Part shown: piece after piece, positions 13,036-21,352 of the stretch
How positions within the stretch are numbered: position 1 is the first letter of the stretch
How the letters are laid out: every line of letters begins with the position of its first letter
Virus record (IMG/VR): IMGVR_UViG_3300042115_000109
Location: 1-38,003 of that record
DNA: 38,003 nt
Reading direction: 5' to 3' (one strand)
From: a virus
Position numbers and translations under genes: made by a program
The notes under the pieces: model-generated
Told to the model about the DNA's origin: nothing
Database searches by the model: none
Seen by the model: the letters and a program-made list of their open reading frames with translations, nothing else

Positions 13036-14725
13036 CTTCGTCGCGATAGCGAAGGGCTACGCGCAGAAGGCACTGGATCCGAAGAACCGCAAGCGGTTCG
13101 GCATCTGGATGCGGTTCGCCGCGCAGCGATTCCTGAACGACCTGGAGCGCGCGAAGGCGGATGACGCCCCGTTCCGATTCGATGAGTGGCACGCGACCGA
13201 CGTGTGCGACTTCGCAGAGAAACTTCCCCACGTTGAAGGGACGTGGGACACCCCGACCATCGTGCTGCACGAGTCGCATGTGTTCTTCCTGGTGCAGCTG
13301 TTCGGCTTTCGCAAGCTGGACGGCACCAGGCGGTTCACGACGGCCCTGTTCGCCATCGCGCGCAAGAACGCTAAGAGCACGCTGGCGTCGATCATCTCGC
13401 TGTACTGCCTGACCTGCGAAGGCGAGGTCGGTCCGCAGGTCATCACCGCGGCGACGACGTACGACCAGGCCAGCATCGTCTTCAAGGTCGCCAAGCGCAT
13501 GGTGGAGAAGACCACCGACCTGCGCGAGGCCTTCAGCCTGGAAGCGTTCGCGAAGGCGATCGCCAGCTACGAGAACGGCGGCACCTACAAGGCACTGCAC
13601 GCGAAGGCCAGCACGCAGGACGGCCTGAACCCATCGTGCACGGTGCTGGACGAGCTGCACGCGCACAAGAACCACGACCTTTTGAACGTGCTGAAGTCGG
13701 CGGCCGGCGCGCGCAAGAACCCGCTGTTCCTGTACCTGACGACAGAGGGCTACGCGAACCCGGGCCCGTGGGAGGAAGAGCGCGAGTTCGCCAAGAAGGT
13801 ACTGCGTGGCCTGATCGAGGCCGACCACTACCTGGCGCTGTACTACGCCGTTGACGAGAAGGACGAAGACCTCGGCACCGAGGCCGACGACGACTTCGAT
13901 GAGGAGGCCTATCACAAGGCCAACCCTCTGATGGAGGTCAACCCGCTGTTGCTGGACGAGATCCGCAAGCTGGCCATCGAGGCGAAGGACAAGCCCGGCA
14001 CGCACGCCGAGTTCAAGATCAAGCGGCTCAATCGGCCGTCGTCGGTGTCCAAGGGGTGGGTGAACCTGACCAAGTGGCGCGAGTGCAAGCGCGAAGTCGA
14101 CCTGGAATGGCTTCGCAAGCACCCGTGCTGTGGCGGGCTCGATCTGTCCAGCACGACCGACTTGGCATCGTTCCGGCTTGTCTGGGACATCAAGGGCGAG
14201 ATCTACACGTACGGCTGGCGCTTCGTGCCGGCGTCGGCGGTGCGCCGGCGCACGCTGCGCGGCCTGATCCCGTACGCGGGCTGGGTGCTAAAGGGACTGC
14301 TGATCGAGTCGGGCGACGAGGCCATCGACTACAAGGTGATCGAGGACAAGATCATCGAGGTGCACCAGACGTTCAACCTGCAGTCGGTTGGCTATGACGG
14401 CTGGAACGCGGCGCAGACGGTGCAGCGGCTGCGTGCAGCCAACGTTCAGATGGAGCAGTTCATCCAGGGCCCGAAGAGCTACCACCCGGCCATGCAGGCG
14501 CTGGAGGTGGCCTACCTGAACGGCCGGTTCGTGCACGGCAATGACCCGATCCTGAACTGGAACGCGTCCAACATGGTCGCGCGCCAGGACGCCAACCTGA
14601 ACAACGCACCGGACAAGCGCAAGGCCGCCGAGAAGATCGATGACTTCTGCGCCTTGCTGATGGGCGTTGGTCGCACGCAGCTGCATGCGCCGCCAAAGAA
14701 ATTGGTCCTGGCTGTCGCCGGATGA
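13013..14725 (+). CDS. terL: Terminase large subunit (Terminase_1, HK97 type)
   Basis: This 570-residue packaging motor and nuclease has an ATPase domain with a Walker A-like ARKNAKST (about 116-123) and Walker B VLDE (about 210-213), preceded by the adenine-contact region LVQLFGF. The nuclease domain shows the acidic positions GLDLSSTTD (about 375-383) and KIDDF (about 545). Length and order are normal for the family. It starts inside the small subunit gene. It translocates DNA into the prohead and cuts at the packaging site together with the HNH protein. Confidence 0.95.
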   Translation: MADAQPRDFVAIAKGYAQKALDPKNRKRFGIWMRFAAQRFLNDLERAKADDAPFRFDEWHATDVCDFAEKLPHVEGTWDTPTIVLHESHVFFLVQLFGFRKLDGTRRFTTALFAIARKNAKSTLASIISLYCLTCEGEVGPQVITAATTYDQASIVFKVAKRMVEKTTDLREAFSLEAFAKAIASYENGGTYKALHAKASTQDGLNPSCTVLDELHAHKNHDLLNVLKSAAGARKNPLFLYLTTEGYANPGPWEEEREFAKKVLRGLIEADHYLALYYAVDEKDEDLGTEADDDFDEEAYHKANPLMEVNPLLLDEIRKLAIEAKDKPGTHAEFKIKRLNRPSSVSKGWVNLTKWRECKREVDLEWLRKHPCCGGLDLSSTTDLASFRLVWDIKGEIYTYGWRFVPASAVRRRTLRGLIPYAGWVLKGLLIESGDEAIDYKVIEDKIIEVHQTFNLQSVGYDGWNAAQTVQRLRAANVQMEQFIQGPKSYHPAMQALEVAYLNGRFVHGNDPILNWNASNMVARQDANLNNAPDKRKAAEKIDDFCALLMGVGRTQLHAPPKKLVLAVAG

Positions 14726-14749
14726 CCGCAACGAGAAAGCGAGGACGCC

Positions 14750-15301
14750 ATGAGCGCCCAACACGTCACCTTCTGCGAGATGGTTCTGAAGGGCGTCAGC
14801 GAGGACCTGCGCCAGATCACGGGCATTGCGACGACCGGCAGCATGGACCGGCACGGCGAGGTCCTGGACATCGCATCCGCGCGTTTCCGTCCCGAGGTGC
14901 CGCTGATCTGGCAGCACCAGCAGAGCATGCCGGCGATCGGCCGCGCGCAGCTGTTCAAGGACGGCGACGCGATCCGCTTCGTGGCCAACTTCGCCAAGCT
15001 GACCGAACCGGGCCTGCTCAAGGAACGCGCCGATCTCGCATGGCAGGCTGTCAAGTCCGGCCTGGTCAAGTTCGTGAGCATCGGCGCCATGGGCGGCCGC
15101 CGCTTCGTACGCAAGAGCGGCCCGCCGCTGCTGGTGGACATGGAGGTGGTAGAGCTGTCGCCCGTGACCGTGCCGGCCAATGCCGACGCCACCATCGACA
15201 CAGTCAAGGCGCTGTACGCGCGCCAGCGCGGCGCCATCGAACTCGTGAGCGCTGTTCACGCACCCAACCTCAAAGGGGCCATCCAACTGGTTCGCCCCTG
15301 A
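14750..15301 (+). CDS. Prohead protease (HK97 gp4-like)
   Basis: The 183-residue serine protease matures the prohead by cutting the delta domain from the capsid protein. The catalytic His56 (IWQHQQSMPAIG) and Ser110 (FVSIGAM) are in the order and context of the HK97 family, and the ELSPVTVPANADA segment near residue 135 is the family's end motif. A GC-rich gap and a terminator separate it from the capsid gene. Unusually, the portal gene is not next to it but 2 kb downstream. Confidence 0.9.
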   Translation: MSAQHVTFCEMVLKGVSEDLRQITGIATTGSMDRHGEVLDIASARFRPEVPLIWQHQQSMPAIGRAQLFKDGDAIRFVANFAKLTEPGLLKERADLAWQAVKSGLVKFVSIGAMGGRRFVRKSGPPLLVDMEVVELSPVTVPANADATIDTVKALYARQRGAIELVSAVHAPNLKGAIQLVRP

Positions 15302-15380
15302 TCCGGTCGGCCGCCTGCTGTTGCAAGCAGGCCGCACGACCATAGAGCCCGCGCCGTCGTCCTGACGGCACCCATCGTTG

Positions 15381-15403
15381 AACCGCCCTCGAGGCGGTTT
15401 TTG
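15381..15403 (+). terminator. Terminator between protease and capsid genes
   Basis: AACCGCC (15381-15387) pairs with GGCGGTT (15393-15399) around CTCGA, followed by TTTG. It lies 19 bases before the capsid ATG. In a late operon under antitermination it may act as an attenuator; it may also shield the capsid message. Confidence 0.75.
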
Positions 15404-15421
15404 CGTTCTTGAAGGACCAAA

Positions 15422-16816
15422 ATGAAGACGTACACCCAACAACTCGCTGATCTGAAGGCGACCCGCGCGGCCAAGGCCGAAGAACTGAACGTCGTCGCTC
15501 GCAAGTCGGTCGATGAAGGCCGCTCCATGGACACTGGAGAGGCCGAGCAGTTCGACACGCTGCAGTCCGCGATCAAGTCGCTGGACGGCGACATCGCGCG
15601 CTTCTCGCGCATGGCCGAGATCGAGGCAGCCGAGAAGGACAGCGCCAAGCCCGTCGACACGACCCAGAAGGCCGGCGCCGTCGCGGTCGGTGGCGCGGCC
15701 GAGCGCCTGCCGGTGCAGGTGAAGAACACCGAGAAACTCGACGCCGGCATCGGCTTCGCGCGCGTGGCGCGTGTAAAGGCCCTTGCCCACATCGACCACA
15801 TCGACCCGGCGCAGATTGCCAAGTCGCTCTACCCGGACGACGAGAAGCTGGTCGCTGCCGTCACCAAGGCGGCCGTGCCCGCCGCGAACACCGCGAACCC
15901 CGGCTTCGCTGGCAATCTGGTGCTGACCGGTGGCGCCTACTTCGCCGACTTCGTGGAGCACCTGCGCGCACGCACCGTGGTGGGTCAGATCAGCGCCCTA
16001 CTGCGTCGGCTGCCCTTCGACGTTCCTGTGCTGGTCCAGGGCTCCGGCGGCACGGCCAAGTGGCGCAAGGAAGGCGATGCAGCCGCCTTGACGCAATGGG
16101 CCTACACGAGCGCGAAGCTGGTGCCGCTGAGCGTGGCCGCGATCGCAGCTGCTACGAAGGAGATGCTGGCGCGCGCCTCGGTCGCGGCGGATGCCCTCAT
16201 CCGCGACGAGCTGACTCGCTCGTGCACGGCAGCGATCGACGGAACCTTCGTCAGCAATGCCGCCGCAGTTACCGATACGGCCCCCGCAGGTCTTCGCAAT
16301 GGCGTGACGGCCCTCACGCTGGCCGGCGACGGCTCGGTCGAAGGCATCCGCCAGGACATCGCCGCTTTCATGAAGGCGCTGGTGGGCGTGAACCTGACCG
16401 TCTCGGGTTCCTTCTGGGTGCTGCCCGAAACGGTGGCCATCGATCTGTCGATGGCGACCAACCTCGCTGGCGCACCGGCCTTCCCTGGAATCGGCCCGAC
16501 CGGCGGCACGCTGGCAGGCCTGCCGGCGTTCACCTCGCAGTTCATGCCGGCCAACACCGTGATGCTGGTCAAGGGCGACGAGATCTTCCTGGGCGACGAA
16601 GGCGGCATCGAAGTGTCGATCTCCGATCAGGCGAGCCTGCTAATGGATGACGCCCCGGCAATGAACAGCACGACCCCCACGCCGGCGCAGTCGGTCAGCC
16701 TGTGGCAGACGAAGTCCATCGGCTTCATGGTCGATCGCTACATCAACTGGCAGAAGCGTCGCGCCTCTGCAGTGGTGTGGGCGACCGTGAACTGGACGGG
16801 CATCCCCACTCCTTAA
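15422..16816 (+). CDS. Major capsid protein (HK97 fold)
   Basis: This 464-residue protein has an N-terminal helical delta (scaffold) domain of about 110 residues (KTYTQQLADLKATRAAKAEE, then a coiled coil to about residue 75), followed by the HK97 fold. A long loop, ALLRRLPFDVPVLVQGSGGT, and the ending QKRRASAVVWATVNWTGI are typical. The protease encoded upstream should remove the N-terminal domain after assembly. GAAGGA precedes the ATG and a terminator lies just upstream, so capsid expression may be tuned separately. Confidence 0.93.
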   Translation: MKTYTQQLADLKATRAAKAEELNVVARKSVDEGRSMDTGEAEQFDTLQSAIKSLDGDIARFSRMAEIEAAEKDSAKPVDTTQKAGAVAVGGAAERLPVQVKNTEKLDAGIGFARVARVKALAHIDHIDPAQIAKSLYPDDEKLVAAVTKAAVPAANTANPGFAGNLVLTGGAYFADFVEHLRARTVVGQISALLRRLPFDVPVLVQGSGGTAKWRKEGDAAALTQWAYTSAKLVPLSVAAIAAATKEMLARASVAADALIRDELTRSCTAAIDGTFVSNAAAVTDTAPAGLRNGVTALTLAGDGSVEGIRQDIAAFMKALVGVNLTVSGSFWVLPETVAIDLSMATNLAGAPAFPGIGPTGGTLAGLPAFTSQFMPANTVMLVKGDEIFLGDEGGIEVSISDQASLLMDDAPAMNSTTPTPAQSVSLWQTKSIGFMVDRYINWQKRRASAVVWATVNWTGIPTP

Positions 16817-16831
16817 ACCAGCCAGCTGGTG

Positions 16832-16859
16832 CAAGGGGCTTTCGCAAGGAGGCCCCTTG
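16832..16859 (+). terminator. Hairpin after the capsid gene
   Basis: CAAGGGGC (16832-16839) and GCCCCTTG (16852-16859) form an 8-bp stem with a 12-base loop. It has no T-run, so it may act as an mRNA end that stabilises the abundant capsid message rather than as a strict terminator. Confidence 0.5.
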
Positions 16860-16877
16860 TGCAAGAGGAAGGACACC

Positions 16878-17114
16878 ATGAGCCAACTCATCTTCACATT
16901 CAACGGCGGCCGCACGCGCAAAGTCAGCCAGGCCGAGGCGCGCCTGCTGACGCGCATGGGCAAGGGGTCCGTGGTGGTGGCCGAAGCCGCTCCCGACCTG
17001 GACGCCATGGACGCCGACGCACTGCGCACGCTGGCGCAGGAGCGGGGCTTGAAGATCCACCACAACGCTGGCGCTGACAAGCTGCGCGCGGCGCTGCGCG
17101 AGGCCTCGGCGTGA
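16878..17114 (+). CDS. Small phage protein with HeH/SAP-like C-terminus
   Basis: The 78-residue protein starts at the ATG at 16878 after GAGGAAGG. Residues 1-40 look like a small beta sheet (LIFTFNGGRTRKVS). Residues about 44-76 (MDADALRTLAQERGLKIHHN, then LRAALREA) resemble the helix-extension-helix motif of HeH/SAP-like domains found in small capsid-associated phage proteins. It lies between capsid and portal and could be a head decoration or completion protein. Function is inferred from position. Confidence 0.6.
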   Translation: MSQLIFTFNGGRTRKVSQAEARLLTRMGKGSVVVAEAAPDLDAMDADALRTLAQERGLKIHHNAGADKLRAALREASA

Positions 17115-17302
17115 TCGATCGCTTGAAGCGCGTCGCTGCCCAGCCGCTGACGGCCGTTCTCGGCCTGGGCGCAGCCGGCGCATCGTGCGTCGTCGCGGGC
17201 GTCTTCGTGATCGCGGGCACCGGCTGGGCGCTCGTGTGCGGCGGCGCCTTCCTGCTGGCGACCGCCTCGTTGATCTCCAAAGGGATGACCGCCGATGAAT
17301 GA
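17111..17302 (+). CDS. Small two-helix membrane protein
   Basis: The 63-residue protein starts at GTG overlapping the previous stop (GTGA). It has two hydrophobic helices, about residues 15-35 (LGLGAAGASCVVAGVFVIAG) and 38-56 (WALVCGGAFLLATASLIS), separated by a very short turn. Its stop overlaps the portal start. A membrane protein inside the head module is odd; it could be a holin-like accessory or a host-modifying protein. No family recognised. Confidence 0.6.
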   Translation: MIDRLKRVAAQPLTAVLGLGAAGASCVVAGVFVIAGTGWALVCGGAFLLATASLISKGMTADE

Positions 17303-18728
17303 ACTGACCGTCCTCGGCGCGCTGAAAAGCGGGCTCACGCGTCAGAAAGCGCTGAGCATGGTGCCCGGCGCCTGGCGCAACCAGTGGCGCACGATCTCCG
17401 AGCCGTTCGCGGGCGCGTGGCAGAAGAACATCGAGGAAAGGCAGTCCGACCTGGTCACCTACCCGACCCTGTATGCGTGCATCAACCGCATCTCGTCGGA
17501 CATCGGCAAGCTCCCGTTCTCCCTGCGCAGGCGCGAGAAGGGCGGCAATTGGGTCGAGGTGGAGAACCCGGCCTATGACCCGGTGCTGCGCAAGCCCAAC
17601 GACTACCAGACGCCGGCCCAGTTCCGCGAGCACTGGATGCTGAGCAAGCTAAACGCCGGCAACACCTACATCCTGAAGCGGCGCGACGCCCGTGGCGTGG
17701 TCAACGCGCTGTACATCCTCGATCCCGAGCGTTGCCTGCCGATGATCTCCGAGTCGGGCTTCGTGTTCTACCAGCTGCAGACCGACGCGCTGAACTCACT
17801 GCCCGCGGGCTACCCGGCCGATGGCCTGGTCGTTCCGGCCAGCGAGATCATCCACGACCGGTGCATGACCCTTTTCCACCCGCTGGTAGGTGTGCCGCCC
17901 GTTGCCGCCGCGCACTGGCCGGCGATGAAGAACATGAAGATCCTGCGCAGTGCGACCGAGTTCTTCGCAAACAACGCGCAGCCCGGTGGCCTCCTGACAG
18001 CACCCGCGGGCATGTCTGATGAGGATGCCGAGGAGGTCAAGGCCTACTGGAACAAGGAGTTCACTGAAGGCAAGTCCGGCAAGGTGGCTGTGATCGGCGC
18101 CGACATGAAGTTCACGCCCTTCGCGATGAAGTCGATCGACTCGCAGATGGTCGAGCAGATGCGCTACTCCGACGAGCAGATCTGCCAGCCTTTCGGCATC
18201 CCGCCGTTCAAGGTTGGCATCGGCACCATCCCCGCGGGCATGAAGGTGGACGACCTCAACCAGCTGTACTACTCCGACGCGCTGCAGACGCACATCGAGC
18301 ACATGGAGTTTCTTCTGGACCAGGGCCTGGCTATTGCCGCGCCGCTCGGGGTTGAGCTCGACCTTGACCCGCTGCTGCGCATGGACGAGGCCAAGCGCGC
18401 TGAAGTGGAGTCCACGCTGGTGCAGGGCAAGATCAAGACGCCCGACGAGGCTCGTGGGCGCTTCAACCTGCCGCCGACTGGCGGCGGCGGCACGCTGTGG
18501 GGGCAGCATCAGGACTACCCGCTGGGCGTGCTGGAGAAGCGCCAGGACCTCACTGCAGCGGCGGCCTCGGATGCTGCCCCAGCTCCAGCTCCAGCTCCCG
18601 CGCCTGCGCCCGCTCCCATGTCCGAAGAAGACCAAGTAACCGTGGATGCGGCGAAAGCCGTCGTGTCGACGCACAAGGCGATCGCAGCCATGCGCAAAGC
18701 CACAAACCCGGAGGCCGTGAATGTTTGA
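17295..18728 (+). CDS. Portal protein (HK97 family)
   Basis: This 477-residue protein forms the dodecameric DNA entry ring. The N-terminal region YPTLYACINRISSDIGKLPF is a hallmark of HK97-type portals, and the body includes IPPFKVGIG and the helix YYSDALQTHIEHMEFLLDQG. The C-terminus ends in a Pro-Ala run (about 430-445) and a helix. It is encoded downstream of the capsid gene rather than before the protease as in HK97. It overlaps its neighbours on both sides. Confidence 0.93.
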   Translation: MNELTVLGALKSGLTRQKALSMVPGAWRNQWRTISEPFAGAWQKNIEERQSDLVTYPTLYACINRISSDIGKLPFSLRRREKGGNWVEVENPAYDPVLRKPNDYQTPAQFREHWMLSKLNAGNTYILKRRDARGVVNALYILDPERCLPMISESGFVFYQLQTDALNSLPAGYPADGLVVPASEIIHDRCMTLFHPLVGVPPVAAAHWPAMKNMKILRSATEFFANNAQPGGLLTAPAGMSDEDAEEVKAYWNKEFTEGKSGKVAVIGADMKFTPFAMKSIDSQMVEQMRYSDEQICQPFGIPPFKVGIGTIPAGMKVDDLNQLYYSDALQTHIEHMEFLLDQGLAIAAPLGVELDLDPLLRMDEAKRAEVESTLVQGKIKTPDEARGRFNLPPTGGGGTLWGQHQDYPLGVLEKRQDLTAAAASDAAPAPAPAPAPAPAPMSEEDQVTVDAAKAVVSTHKAIAAMRKATNPEAVNV

Positions 18729-19623
18729 CCCCGAACTGTTCGGCCAGGCGATGGGCGAGGAAATCCGCAAGGCTGTCGCTCCGCTGCTGGCCGAGATCTC
18801 CGAGCTGAAGACGCAGCTAGCCCAGCGCCCCGACTTCACCGCCTTGATCGCGCAGGAAGTGGCCAAGGCCGCTGCCGCCATCCCAGTCCCTGCTGACGGC
18901 AAAGACTGCGACATGGAGGCCGTGCAGACGATGGTGACGGACGCCGTCAAGGCGCTGCCCGTGCCGAAAGATGGAAATAACGGTGAGGACGGTAAGGACG
19001 GTCGCAGCGTGACCATTGAAGACCTACAGCCGTTGATCGCCTCCGCCGTGAAGAGCGTCCGGGACGAGTCTGCAGACGCCGTCGCCGCTGCCATCAAGGC
19101 GCTGCCCGTGCCGAAGGACGGCAAGGACGGGGAGCAGGGCCCCAAGGGCGACCCCGGCAAGGACGGCGCGGACGGCATTGGCCTGGCTGGCGCCATGATC
19201 GACCGCGCCGGTGAACTGCTGGTGACGCTGACCAACGGCACGGTGAAGTCACTGGGCGCGGTGGTGGGCAAAGACGGCAAGGATGGAACCGACGGCACCA
19301 GCCTGGACGCCTTCGAAATGGAATACCTCGAGGAGAGCCACGAGGTGCGCATCAAGGCCGCGTGCGGAGGTCGCACAAGAGAAGTGCGCTATCCCGCTGG
19401 CGGCTTGCGACCAGCCGGCTACTGGCGCGAGGGCACAACGGCCAAGGCCTGCGAGGCCTGGGTGCATGACGGATCGTTGTGGATTGCCACGAAGGACACC
19501 ACGGGCAAGCCACAGGCGAAGGGTGACGACTGGGTCATCGCCGCGCGCAAGGGCCGCGACGGCGAGTCCATCGTGAAGACCGTCCCGGCCGGCCCGCCCG
19601 CACCCATCAAGCTGGGGGTCTGA
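18721..19623 (+). CDS. Collagen-like head-module protein
   Basis: The product has 300 residues. The N-terminal helix (about 1-50) resembles a trimerising coiled coil. It is followed by three PVPxDG modules and runs of Gly-x-y: GNNGEDGKDG, GKDGEQGPKGDPGKDGADG, GKDGKDGTDG and GRDGES. The C-terminal part (about 195-275) is a small globular domain with YWREGTTAKACEAWVHDGSLW. Phage collagen-like proteins form trimeric fibres or decorations. Here it overlaps the portal gene and precedes the head-tail connectors, so it may be a head fibre or a long tail-joining protein. The exact location in the virion cannot be told. Confidence 0.72.
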   Translation: MFDPELFGQAMGEEIRKAVAPLLAEISELKTQLAQRPDFTALIAQEVAKAAAAIPVPADGKDCDMEAVQTMVTDAVKALPVPKDGNNGEDGKDGRSVTIEDLQPLIASAVKSVRDESADAVAAAIKALPVPKDGKDGEQGPKGDPGKDGADGIGLAGAMIDRAGELLVTLTNGTVKSLGAVVGKDGKDGTDGTSLDAFEMEYLEESHEVRIKAACGGRTREVRYPAGGLRPAGYWREGTTAKACEAWVHDGSLWIATKDTTGKPQAKGDDWVIAARKGRDGESIVKTVPAGPPAPIKLGV

Positions 19624-19624
19624 C

Positions 19625-20017
19625 GTGGACCTGGTCACGATCGAGGAAGCCATGCGTCATGTGCGCACTGACACCAATGCGGACGGTCCCTGGTTCGCCA
19701 TCATGATCCCGGCCGTCAGCGAGGCCGTGCGGGACTGGCTCAAGGACGAATGGCGCCTGTACGTGCTGGCGCGAGATGCAGCCGGCGCCGTGGTGCGCGA
19801 CGAGAACGGCGTGCCGGTTCCAGCAGTGGACGGCGAGGGCAACCCGACCGTGCGGCACGTCGTCAAGGCTGCCGTGTTGATCGAGCTGGCGCAGCAGCAC
19901 CGCTTCCGCGACGGCGACGGCGCACCGGCGGTGCCGTCCCACGCCGGCCACGGCTACACCCTTGGGCAGGGTGCCACGGCGCTGCTGGCCAGCTCGCGCA
20001 GATCGACGGTGGCATGA
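19625..20017 (+). CDS. Head-tail connector (HK97 gp6-like)
   Basis: The 130-residue protein begins MDLVTIEEAMRHVRTDTNAD, then PAVSEAVRDWLKD, the typical four-helix opening of gp6/gp15-type connectors that bind beneath the portal. The start is GTG three bases after the collagen-like gene. A loop of charged residues (about 55-80) is longer than in many relatives. It stops with an ATGA overlap with the next connector. Confidence 0.8.
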   Translation: MDLVTIEEAMRHVRTDTNADGPWFAIMIPAVSEAVRDWLKDEWRLYVLARDAAGAVVRDENGVPVPAVDGEGNPTVRHVVKAAVLIELAQQHRFRDGDGAPAVPSHAGHGYTLGQGATALLASSRRSTVA

Positions 20018-20394
20018 CCATGGAAGCCGGCAAGCTGCGCCACGAGGTCCGCATCGAGCGGCTGGACCACCTGCGGGACGAGACCGGGCAGGCGATTCAG
20101 GACGACAACACCGGGGAGACCGTGCAGCAGTGGGTCGAGTTGGCCACTGTGTGGGCGTCCATCGAGCCCCTGAGCGCGCGCGAGTTCATAGCCAGCGCCA
20201 AGACGCAAGCCGAGATCGTTGCGCGCATCGTGATCCGCTACCGCGACGGCTTGGATGCATCCATGCGCCTCGTGCACGTGCGCACCGGCCGCCCGGATGT
20301 GATCTACAACCCGGCCGACTTCCTGCCAGACAAGGAATCGGGCTTGGACTACCTGACCGCGCCGTGTTCGCGCGGCGTGAGCGAGGGGCAGTGA
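20014..20394 (+). CDS. Head closure / head-tail adaptor (SPP1 gp16-like)
   Basis: The 126-residue protein starts MTMEAGKLRHEVRIERLDHL and contains WVELATVWASIEPLSAREF, the signature of the phage head-tail joining family. It would form the ring that seals the head below the first connector. The ATG overlaps the previous stop; a second ATG two codons later is an alternative. Confidence 0.85.
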   Translation: MTMEAGKLRHEVRIERLDHLRDETGQAIQDDNTGETVQQWVELATVWASIEPLSAREFIASAKTQAEIVARIVIRYRDGLDASMRLVHVRTGRPDVIYNPADFLPDKESGLDYLTAPCSRGVSEGQ

Positions 20395-20396
20395 CC

Positions 20397-20879
20397 ATGG
20401 CGGACACCTTCGACCTGCAAGGCTTCGACAACGCAATGACCAAACTCCGGTCCCTGCCTGAGGAAGTTCGGAAACGCACCGGCCGGTCCGCCCTGCGCAA
20501 GGGTGCCCAGCTCATCCGCGACGCGGCAAAGCAGAACGCGAGCCGGCTGGATGACCCGGAAACCGCCGAGCGGATTGCGGCCAACATTGAGGAGCGGTTC
20601 AGCACGGAGACCTTCAAGCGGACTGGCGATCTGGCGTTTCGCGTTGGGGTGCTGGGCGGCGCTCGCATCCCGAAAAGCCGGCCGAAGGGAACGGAGCCTG
20701 GCGGCCCTGGCGGCGACACGCGCTATTGGGCGTTCGTGGAGTTCGGGCACGAGCATGCACGCGCCCAACCCTTCATGCGCCCGGCCATCGAGCAAAACAT
20801 TGACGGCATTGTGAGCACCGTGGCAACCAACCTGGACAAGGGCCTGGATCGCGCACTCAAGCGGCAGGGAAAAACCTGA
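20397..20879 (+). CDS. HK97 gp10-like tail completion protein
   Basis: The 160-residue protein contains LRKGAQLIRDAAKQNASRL and the family end motif YWAFVEFGHEHARAQPFMRP. HK97 gp10-type proteins cap the tail tube and join it to the head. The start is taken as the ATG at 20397; a GTG at 20391 that overlaps the previous stop is possible and would add two residues. Confidence 0.88.
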   Translation: MADTFDLQGFDNAMTKLRSLPEEVRKRTGRSALRKGAQLIRDAAKQNASRLDDPETAERIAANIEERFSTETFKRTGDLAFRVGVLGGARIPKSRPKGTEPGGPGGDTRYWAFVEFGHEHARAQPFMRPAIEQNIDGIVSTVATNLDKGLDRALKRQGKT

Positions 20880-21256
20880 TGAACCCGCCCATCTTCAAGG
20901 CCGTCAACGTGCCGGCCGTGCAGGCACACCTGCGCGCGCTGCGTGGGCCGCTGCGCTTCTATGCCTTCGGCATGGCTCCGCAGAAGGCCGAGTACCCCTA
21001 TGCCGTCTGGCGCACCGCCGCGGGCACGCCCGGCAGCACGCTGTCCCGTCGCCCGCTGCACGACGCCGGCCTGTTCCAGATCGATGTCTACGCCTCGCAT
21101 TCGCAGGGCGTGGACACGGTGCGCGCCGCGGCCTTTGCCATCCGCGATGCCCTCGAGAGCCACGCCTACGTGACCTCCTGGCGCGGCGAGGACATCGACC
21201 CTCAGACCAAGAACTACCACGTCGGCTTCGACGTGTCCTGGATTGTCTTCCGGTAG
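20879..21256 (+). CDS. Tail terminator-like protein (DUF3168)
   Basis: The 125-residue protein has the DUF3168 layout: a helix, then PQKAEYPYAVWRTAAGTPGS, then FQIDVYASHSQGVD and a C-terminal strand VGFDVSWIVFR. Related proteins form the hexamer that ends tail tube growth. ATG overlaps the preceding stop by one base. Two hairpin terminators follow. Confidence 0.82.
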   Translation: MNPPIFKAVNVPAVQAHLRALRGPLRFYAFGMAPQKAEYPYAVWRTAAGTPGSTLSRRPLHDAGLFQIDVYASHSQGVDTVRAAAFAIRDALESHAYVTSWRGEDIDPQTKNYHVGFDVSWIVFR

Positions 21257-21278
21257 CCCACCGCTCCCGTTCCCCAAC

Positions 21279-21335
21279 AGGCCGCTCTTCGCGGCCTTTT
21301 TCTTTTCAACCTGTCGGCCGCCTTGCGGCCTTTCT
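21279..21335 (+). terminator. Tandem terminators before the tail tube gene
   Basis: AGGCCGC (21279-21285) / GCGGCCT (21291-21297) with a TCTTC loop and TTTTCTTTTC is followed by GGCCGC (21316-21321) / GCGGCC (21325-21330) with a CTT loop and TTTCTC. They separate the head-joining genes from the tail tube gene and would act as partial stops in the late operon. Confidence 0.78.
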
Positions 21336-21352
21336 CACTGGAGGCACCACAA

